From CAZPMT01 sp964587655 (GTDB taxonomy: Bacteria; Hydrogenedentota; Hydrogenedentia; Hydrogenedentales; SLHB01), in assembly GCA_964587655.1 (NCBI GenBank), contig CAZPMT010000167.1:1-10338 (forward strand): a DNA stretch of 10,338 nucleotides, given 5' to 3'. Positions 5,716 through 10,338 of this stretch are shown here, one piece after another (positions within the stretch are counted from its first letter, which is position 1; the number at the start of each line of letters is the position of its first letter). Under the pieces are notes generated by a model. That model was not told the origin of the DNA. It saw only the letters and a program-made list of their open reading frames with translations, and searched no databases. Made by a program: the position numbers and the translations under genes.

Positions 5716-8217
5716 CTACTTGGCCGCGCCGGGCATGTTAATCACATTGCCGGCCGGTTTCTCCGGCTTCCTGTCGGGATACGCGATACGCGAGTGCAGA
5801 GACGTAACAAGACGATGGGCCAGAACTTCCTTGATGGTGTCCAATTCCTTGAGCGTAAGGCCGCATTCGTCGAACTGGCGGTCGCTTGCCCGCGCCGAGA
5901 TGATCTTGTCGACGAATTCACGAATCCGTTCTTCATTGGGATTCTTGATCGAGCGAACGCCAGATTCGACGGCGTCGCAGATCATCAAGATGGCTGTCTC
6001 ACGGCTCTGCGGCTTGGGTCCCGGGTATCGGAAGTCCTGCTCCTGAACGTCGTGGTGCCGGTGGCGTTCGATGGCCTGTTGGTAGAAGAAGCCTATCATG
6101 CAAGTGCCGTGATGTTCCCGGATGCCGTCGATGATGGGTCTTGGCAAACGATACTCTCTTGCCACCTCCTCGCCGTACGTGACGTGCGCGGCGATGGCGC
6201 GCGAACTGAGGCGCGGCGGCATCTCGTCGTGCACGTTGAAGCCGGTTTGGTTCTCGCTGAAGTACTCGGGCCGGCGCATCTTCCCGATATCGTGGTAGTA
6301 GGCGCAGACACGGGCGAGCAGGCCGTTCGCTCCTATCGCCTCGGCGGCCGCTTCGGCGATCTGCCCCAGCATCATCGAATGCGCGTAGGTGGCGGGCATT
6401 TCGATCGCCATCCGGCTCAAGAGCTCATTGTTGAGGTCGGAATATTCGAGAAGCTGTATGTCAGTCGTAATATGGAACAAACGCTCGAGAGGGGAGAGAA
6501 GACCCGGGACAATGAATACGCACACGCCGCCGTTCAGCAAGACCAAGAGTATCTTTTGCAGCACCGGACCGCCGGTGGGCATTCCAGTACCGAGCGCGAG
6601 CGCCAGCACGACCAGGATTCCCACGACCGTGGCTTTCAATGCGGCGTTTGTCATGTCGCTGCGCCGGCGCACCTGGTACGTGCTGAAGATTCCCGCCGCC
6701 GACATCGCGCATCCGAGAATGAGTACGCGCCAATCGTATCCGAACTGGATCGAGACCAAGAGGGATGTCACGAATGCGGTCATGACGGCGATGCGCGGGT
6801 TGAGCAGTATCGTGATAAGAATGGCGCCCGCCGCCGTGGGCACGACAAGCCCGGATGGCTCGAAGTAGGAAATGAGGCGTCCCAGAGTGACGGTGGTGAC
6901 CGTCGCCAGCAGGGAGAGATTAAGATTCCGCAACACGTTCTGTGGCCTGGGGGTCAGTAAACGGATCGACCGCACCAGGCATCCCAACGCCAGGGCAACA
7001 AAGATCATGTTCGCCACGATGACCGCGAGGATTCGCGACAAGGGTTCGCGCCGGCCCTCCAACTTGGCCCAGTACGTGCGCACGTCGCTACGGCTCTGCG
7101 CGGTCCAGTCGTCGCCGCTGCGTTGCAGGACCTTTCCCGTTCGTATTTCCTTGAGGACCAGAGCAACGGCCAGGCGGGCCCTCTCGCGGGCGCGTTCCGT
7201 GTCAACCTGATCGAAGACAAGGGTTTCCGCTATCTGCGGTTTGGCCATGTCGACGGCTGCGGCCTGCAACCGCGTCCAGTCAACGGGGCTGTCGGTGTCT
7301 TGTCCCAACGTCGTTCTGGCCATTCCCGCGATTCTGTCCGCAAGCATCACGTCAGCGTCTTTGAGCGCTGGGACCTTGCTGGCTGGCATCTCGACGGTCA
7401 GCGCCTGATCTCCTACTGGACGTTCGCGAACGATCATCAACTTTCTTTTGTCCGCGCCGCCCGTGGGTTCCGCGGCGATAACGCCGTATGCGAGCACGTA
7501 CTCAAGTCCTTCTCGCGCGAATCGTGCAAGCTGTTTGGCATAGGCGAACTCGAAAGGCTTTTCTTTGGGTTCGACCAACTCCGCCACTGGCAACGCCCCG
7601 CGCCCGTTCCCGTTGTTCTTGCCCGAGTCGGCGAACTGCCGTCTTGGAACAGAGTCCATCGAGGGCATCAGCCACGCGGCCAGATTAGAAGGATTCTCGA
7701 AGCAGCGGAAAGTGGGATCTTCCTTCAGGCGGGCGGCGTAGCCGGCCACGGCCTTTGACACCACGTCAAAGTCCGTCTGGCTCGAGTTGGATTTGAGGAG
7801 GGCCTTTCGCACGGTTTCCGCGACTTCGTCGCGTTTCGACAACAGCGCCTCGATTCGATCATCGAGTGTCCGCAGTTGCCTTTGGACTCCTTCGCGGTCC
7901 ACGCGGTACGTGTCGGGCGCCTGCGCGGCGGTCGCGTCGCGTTTCTCCTTGGTGGCCTTGAGGTCTTCCGTTTCGAAGTATATATCCGACCGGATCTCTT
8001 CCAGCGCGACGGCCTGGGATTCGATGTCGTAGCCAATGGCCTTGTGCGGCAGCTTTGGGGGTTCCGTGACGGCGGCGGTGAGTATGACGAAGATCGCGGC
8101 GAACGTGAAGGCTTCAGCGCTCAACGTGAAGATCCGCGGCGCCGCCGACTCCTGCGATTCCCGGTGCATCGCCGCGCCTGCGCGCGGTCTCTTTCTTCCC
8201 CTCCGCGCGAAGATCAT
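5716..8217 (-). CDS. pgpH: 7TM-HD family cyclic-dinucleotide phosphodiesterase (PgpH/YqfF-like)
   Basis: This 833-residue inner-membrane protein is built like PgpH, which hydrolyses c-di-AMP to pApA. Order: basic N-terminus (RRGRKRPR), anchor helix about 33-50, large extracytoplasmic 7TMR-HDED region about 51-395 rich in charged helices, a group of about seven membrane segments between 396 and 575, then a cytosolic HD domain 600-815. HD-domain residues visible: H613 (TYAHSMM), H642-D643 (YYHDIGKM), H678 (AAHVTYGEE), H702-H703 (EHHGT) and D748 (MICDAVES), a complete metal site. It is longer than the roughly 710-residue Firmicutes proteins, partly because of a low-complexity loop near 187-210 (GKNNGNGRG). 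The ATG at 8217 overlaps the phoH stop as ATGA; a second in-frame ATG at 8169 is a weaker choice. c-di-AMP specificity is inferred from family, since no diadenylate cyclase gene lies in the window. Confidence 0.93.
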   Translation of the reverse strand: MIFARRGRKRPRAGAAMHRESQESAAPRIFTLSAEAFTFAAIFVILTAAVTEPPKLPHKAIGYDIESQAVALEEIRSDIYFETEDLKATKEKRDATAAQAPDTYRVDREGVQRQLRTLDDRIEALLSKRDEVAETVRKALLKSNSSQTDFDVVSKAVAGYAARLKEDPTFRCFENPSNLAAWLMPSMDSVPRRQFADSGKNNGNGRGALPVAELVEPKEKPFEFAYAKQLARFAREGLEYVLAYGVIAAEPTGGADKRKLMIVRERPVGDQALTVEMPASKVPALKDADVMLADRIAGMARTTLGQDTDSPVDWTRLQAAAVDMAKPQIAETLVFDQVDTERARERARLAVALVLKEIRTGKVLQRSGDDWTAQSRSDVRTYWAKLEGRREPLSRILAVIVANMIFVALALGCLVRSIRLLTPRPQNVLRNLNLSLLATVTTVTLGRLISYFEPSGLVVPTAAGAILITILLNPRIAVMTAFVTSLLVSIQFGYDWRVLILGCAMSAAGIFSTYQVRRRSDMTNAALKATVVGILVVLALALGTGMPTGGPVLQKILLVLLNGGVCVFIVPGLLSPLERLFHITTDIQLLEYSDLNNELLSRMAIEMPATYAHSMMLGQIAEAAAEAIGANGLLARVCAYYHDIGKMRRPEYFSENQTGFNVHDEMPPRLSSRAIAAHVTYGEEVAREYRLPRPIIDGIREHHGTCMIGFFYQQAIERHRHHDVQEQDFRYPGPKPQSRETAILMICDAVESGVRSIKNPNEERIREFVDKIISARASDRQFDECGLTLKELDTIKEVLAHRLVTSLHSRIAYPDRKPEKPAGNVINMPGAAK

Positions 8218-9218
8218 CTCGGACCGCCAGCCTCCGCGGCACGGGATTCCTGCGCCGTCTGGGCCGGAACCGGGGAATCGGCTTCATAGGCGTCCACGAT
8301 CCTCTGCACTAACGGGTGCCGCACGACGTCGCGTTTCGTTAGACGTATCGTGGCGATTTCGGGGGTATTGTGAAGTATGCGAACGGCCTCGATAAGGCCG
8401 GACTTCACGCCCTTCGGCAGGTCGACCTGCGTGATGTCGCCCGTAACAACGGCGCGCGACCCTTCGCCGAGCCGCGTCAGGAACATCAGCATTTGCTCCG
8501 TGGTGGTGTTCTGGGCCTCGTCGAGGATCGCGAACGCGTGGTCCAACGTGCGACCCCTCATGAACGCGAGCGGCGCTACCTCGATGGCCTGCCGTTCGAT
8601 GAGCCGATGCACCCGCTCCAGGTCAACCATCGAGTGAAGCGCGTCATAGAGCGGACGGAGGTACGGGTTGACCTTGGCCTCGAGATCCCCTGGAAGGAAC
8701 CCGAGGCTTTCTCCCGCCTCGACCGCCGGGCGGGTGAGAATGAGGCGGCTCACCTGCTTGTTGAGCAAAGCGGTGACGGCCGCCGCCATGGCCAGATAAG
8801 TCTTGCCGGTCCCTGCCGGGCCGATGACCATCGTGATCTCGTGTTGACGGATGGCGTCGAGGTATTCGCTCTGACCGCGGGTCCGGGGTTTGATGCCGAA
8901 ATCCGGACGAAGGACCCCTCGCGGGGACTGAGAGAGAACATTGCCGAGGTCCGATGCGCTTCCGCCTCGCGCTTCACCGATGGTGTAGTTCACGTCGGCG
9001 AGTGTCGGTACATGGCCGCGCCGGACGGCCTGCAACATTTCGTCCAGAACCGTCTCAACCATGGCCGCCGTTGGTTCGTTCCCGATGATGACAACTTTCG
9101 CCCCTCGGTCGACAATGCGGGTACCCGTCTCGGACTGGATCCGCTTACGCAGTTCGCCATTTCTTCCGAAGAGCTTTATGGCTTCGTCCGGACTGTTTAG
9201 CTCTATCTCGTGTGTCAG
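8214..9218 (-). CDS. phoH: PhoH-like ATPase (YbeZ), apparent CTG start
   Basis: This PhoH/YbeZ P-loop NTPase is associated with YbeY and RNA/ribosome metabolism. The core is unmistakable: Walker A GPAGTGKT (133-140 counting from CTG), LTRPAVEAGESLGFLPGD, PLAFMRGRTL, Walker B FAILDEAQN (229-237), VVTGDITQVDLP and DVVRHPLVQRIVDAYE. The first ATG in frame (9062) would delete the N-terminal KH-like domain, yet codons above it still encode good PhoH sequence: THEIELNSPDEAIKLFG, then TGTRIVDRGAKVVIIGNE. The frame is closed by TAA at 9237-9239, and between that stop and 9062 there is no ATG, GTG or TTG. CTG at 9218 gives 334 residues, the usual family length, with M-T-x-x-I-x-L-like spacing, and AGGA lies 13 bases upstream. 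A sequencing error converting ATG to CTG is the main alternative. The stop overlaps the 7TM-HD start by 4 bases. Confidence 0.93.
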   Translation of the reverse strand: MTHEIELNSPDEAIKLFGRNGELRKRIQSETGTRIVDRGAKVVIIGNEPTAAMVETVLDEMLQAVRRGHVPTLADVNYTIGEARGGSASDLGNVLSQSPRGVLRPDFGIKPRTRGQSEYLDAIRQHEITMVIGPAGTGKTYLAMAAAVTALLNKQVSRLILTRPAVEAGESLGFLPGDLEAKVNPYLRPLYDALHSMVDLERVHRLIERQAIEVAPLAFMRGRTLDHAFAILDEAQNTTTEQMLMFLTRLGEGSRAVVTGDITQVDLPKGVKSGLIEAVRILHNTPEIATIRLTKRDVVRHPLVQRIVDAYEADSPVPAQTAQESRAAEAGGPR

Positions 9219-9238
9219 GTTTGTAACGGCGTCCTTTT
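9216..9238 (-). promoter_or_regulatory. Ribosome binding site and CTG initiation codon of phoH
   Basis: On the minus strand AAAAGGA (9238-9232) is followed by 13 bases and then CTG (9218-9216). The in-frame stop TAA at 9237-9239 overlaps the purine tract and limits how far upstream the protein can begin. The spacing is longer than the usual 5-9 bases, so initiation may be weak or use another rare codon such as GTT at 9227, 4 bases from AGGA. The CTG choice rests on where homology to the PhoH N-terminal domain begins. Confidence 0.45.
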
Positions 9239-9261
9239 ACTGTGGGAACCGTGCCGCCTCG

Positions 9262-9292
9262 CCACAGTTTGCCGCCGTTTGACAAACTGTGG
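9262..9292 (-). other. Strong 10-bp hairpin after ftsB-like gene, with a competing third arm
   Basis: Directly after the TGA of the ftsB-like gene the minus strand reads CCACAGTTTG (9292-9283), an 11-base loop, then CAAACTGTGG (9271-9262), a perfect 10-bp stem. No T-run follows, so it is not a standard intrinsic terminator. A third copy, CCACAGT (9245-9239), lies just before the phoH ribosome site and can pair with ACTGTGG of the second arm (7 bp, 16-base loop), which would exclude the first hairpin. It could be an mRNA stabiliser or processing element, or an attenuator-like switch. Confidence 0.6.
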
Positions 9293-9652
9293 TCATGGCG
9301 CCGCGTTTCCCGACTTACCGGCATCTCCTTGGGTCGTTTCGCCGGAGCCCACCTCGATGCGGTAGATCTTCTCGCCTTCCCGCACGAGGCCCTTGCTGCG
9401 GCGTATCGCCGCCTCGATCTCGAGGGGATCGTTGCCCAAGTTTTCAACGCGCCGGCGCGACGAGTCTATTTCCTTCCGCAGATCCTCGCTTTGCCGTCGG
9501 ACCGCTTCCACCTGCTCCTGCTGTTTCCGATGTTCGATATAGCGGCCGAACAGATTGCGGCGACTGGCATACACCGTCGCGAGCAGCGCCACAAGCAGCA
9601 CTACCAGCAGACAACGCACTACACGTCGAACGCCCATTGATCGCATTTTCAT
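9293..9652 (-). CDS. ftsB: FtsB/DivIC-like septum formation initiator
   Basis: This 119-residue bitopic protein belongs to the FtsB/DivIC family, which bridges FtsL and FtsQ in the divisome. Layout: short basic cytosolic tail, one membrane helix at about 11-28 (VVRCLLVVLLVALLATVY), coiled-coil-like charged helix at about 38-72, then the family's C-terminal signature LGNDPLEIEAAIRRSKGLVREGEKIYRI (72-99), close to 'DPxxIEexAReklglvkpGEkvy'. A polar tail of about 20 residues follows. The ATGs at 9652, 9646 and 9637 are all possible starts; I took the first, with AGG about 10 bases upstream. A TTG at 9712 would add 20 residues of non-conserved sequence. Position after eno matches the eno-ftsB order known from proteobacteria. 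The assignment to the family is firm; FtsB versus DivIC cannot be separated here. Confidence 0.88.
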   Translation of the reverse strand: MKMRSMGVRRVVRCLLVVLLVALLATVYASRRNLFGRYIEHRKQQEQVEAVRRQSEDLRKEIDSSRRRVENLGNDPLEIEAAIRRSKGLVREGEKIYRIEVGSGETTQGDAGKSGNAAP

Positions 9653-9683
9653 CAAGCGATTACCTATGGAACCGCCGCCTGTA

Positions 9684-9712
9684 AGGATATATGAATCGCA
9701 CCGGATTCGCAA
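9684..9712 (-). promoter_or_regulatory. Weak candidate sigma-70-type promoter for the ftsB-phoH cluster
   Basis: Minus strand TTGCGA (9712-9707), 17 bases, then TATCCT (9689-9684). Each hexamer matches its consensus at 4 of 6 positions. The expected transcript start near 9677 would leave about 25 untranslated bases before the ATG at 9652. The element lies in the 102-base gap after eno, the best place for a promoter in the window, but the match is modest and eno read-through is equally possible. Confidence 0.25.
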
Positions 9713-9729
9713 GTACCCGGCTCAACGGC

Positions 9730-9748
9730 AATGCTCTTAACGAGCATT
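9730..9748 (-). terminator. Hairpin after eno, weak terminator candidate
   Basis: Seven bases after the eno stop the minus strand carries AATGCTC, a 5-base loop GTTAA, and GAGCATT: a perfect 7-bp stem. The following bases are GCCGTTGAG with no T-run, so factor-independent termination is doubtful. It may mark a partial terminator or an mRNA 3' processing/stability element between eno and the ftsB-phoH cluster. Confidence 0.35.
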
Positions 9749-9754
9749 TGAATG

Positions 9755-10338
9755 CTACTTGCCGATGTTGTAGAAAGCCCCAAGGCCAAGGAAAGCGGCC
9801 TGGTCTTCGAGCTCCTCTTCGATCCGCAGCAACTGGTTGTACTTGGCGATCCGGTCGCTTCGGGAGGCGGAGCCAGTCTTGATCTGGCCGGCATTCGTGG
9901 CTACGGCGATGTCGGCAATCGTGGCATCCTCGGTTTCCCCGCTGCGGTGCGAGATGACCGTCGTGTATCCCGCCCGGTGCGCCATCTGGATGGCGTCAAG
10001 GGTTTCGGACAGCGTCCCTATCTGGTTGACTTTCACGAGGATGGAATTTGCGACGCCCTCCTTGATGCCCTTGGCGAGATACTGGGTGTTGGTTACGAAC
10101 AAATCATCGCCGACCAATTGGATCTTCTTCCCGGCGGCGTCCGTAAGGCTCTTCCAGCCGGCCCAGTCGCTCTCGCCCATGCCGTCTTCGATGGAGATGA
10201 TCGGGTACTTGCCGATCCACTCCTGCCAGAAGGCGACCATATCCTTTGACGACTTCTTGGGAACCTGCTCGGCGCCGAGGGTGTACATCTTGGTCTTTGC
10301 GTCGCAAAACTCGCTCGCGGCGGGGTCGAGGGCGATGA
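9755..10338 (-). CDS. eno: Enolase, partial (N-terminal part beyond window)
   Basis: This is the C-terminal 193 residues of phosphopyruvate hydratase, which interconverts 2-phosphoglycerate and phosphoenolpyruvate in glycolysis; the gene runs off the right edge. Seen from the window edge: IALDPAASEF (Mg-ligand aspartate), ISIEDGMGESDWAGW (Mg-ligand glutamate), GDDLFVTN (Mg-ligand aspartate), ILVKVNQIGTL (catalytic lysine), the SHRSGETED substrate loop, ATNAGQIKTGSASRSDR and KYNQLLRIEEEL. All expected active-site residues of this half are present. Where most bacterial enolases have GSLSR or GSMSR, this one has GSASR. The gene ends with TAG at 9757-9755, then a 102-base gap to the ftsB-like gene. 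Confidence 0.98.
   Translation of the reverse strand, partial: IALDPAASEFCDAKTKMYTLGAEQVPKKSSKDMVAFWQEWIGKYPIISIEDGMGESDWAGWKSLTDAAGKKIQLVGDDLFVTNTQYLAKGIKEGVANSILVKVNQIGTLSETLDAIQMAHRAGYTTVISHRSGETEDATIADIAVATNAGQIKTGSASRSDRIAKYNQLLRIEEELEDQAAFLGLGAFYNIGK

Noticed and set aside
5206..6960. 584-codon plus-strand open frame opposite ybeY and the 7TM-HD gene
   Set aside because: The opposite strand encodes two clear conserved families across the whole stretch. The plus translation has no recognisable domain and is rich in R, H, D and E, as expected for the antisense of GC-rich genes.
9145..9447. 100-codon minus-strand frame spanning the ftsB/phoH gap
   Set aside because: It is a basic, low-complexity out-of-frame reading of the two flanking genes and the hairpin region, with no family features.

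Overview
All support in this window lies on the minus strand. Ten genes, read from high to low coordinates, run in one direction: eno (3' part only), ftsB/divIC-like, phoH (ybeZ), a 7TM-HD cyclic-dinucleotide phosphodiesterase (pgpH/yqfF type), ybeY, two tandem CNNM/CorC-type CBS-domain membrane proteins, an ABC ATPase, its ABC-2 permease, and a membrane-anchored TPR-like protein cut by the window start. Four junctions are ATGA overlaps of 4 bases (phoH/pgpH, CNNM-1/CNNM-2, CNNM-2/ATPase, ATPase/permease) and one has a 4-base gap, so most of the window behaves as one long operon. There are no RNA genes, mobile elements, CRISPR arrays or gene-free stretches above 300 bases. The many long plus-strand reading frames are GC-driven shadows.

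Organism: a bacterium with fairly GC-rich DNA (about 60 percent by eye). The order phoH - 7TM-HD - ybeY is the Firmicutes-like arrangement (phoH-yqfF-ybeY). The order phoH - ybeY - CBS-domain CorC-like protein is the proteobacterial one (ybeZ-ybeY-ybeX). Having both together, plus an eno-ftsB pair, fits a deep-branching diderm group (PVC-, deltaproteobacteria- or Hydrogenedentes-like) better than either model lineage. This is inference from gene content only.

Layout. 9755-10338: glycolytic enolase C-terminus. 9653-9754: intergenic segment with a 7-bp hairpin and a weak candidate promoter. 9293-9652: small divisome coiled-coil protein. 9219-9292: a strong 10-bp hairpin and a third arm that could compete for pairing, just before phoH. 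8214-9218: PhoH-like ATPase, which appears to start at CTG. 5716-8217: 7TM-HD phosphodiesterase. 5143-5628: YbeY endoribonuclease. 2265-5116: two CNNM/CorC paralogs. 1-2268: ABC exporter-like ATPase and permease plus a TPR-like partner.

How it fits together: phoH and ybeY belong to the conserved ribosome-maturation/RNA-quality cluster. The 7TM-HD protein probably hydrolyses c-di-AMP, and the CBS-domain CNNM proteins are candidate divalent-cation (Mg) transporters or regulators whose CBS pairs can bind nucleotides. The ABC/TPR module at the end has no assigned substrate. I see no clearly novel system. The points most worth checking are the non-ATG phoH start with its mutually exclusive hairpins, the altered membrane motif in the second CNNM paralog, the D-to-V change in the YbeY metal motif, and the transporter/TPR module translationally coupled to the cluster.
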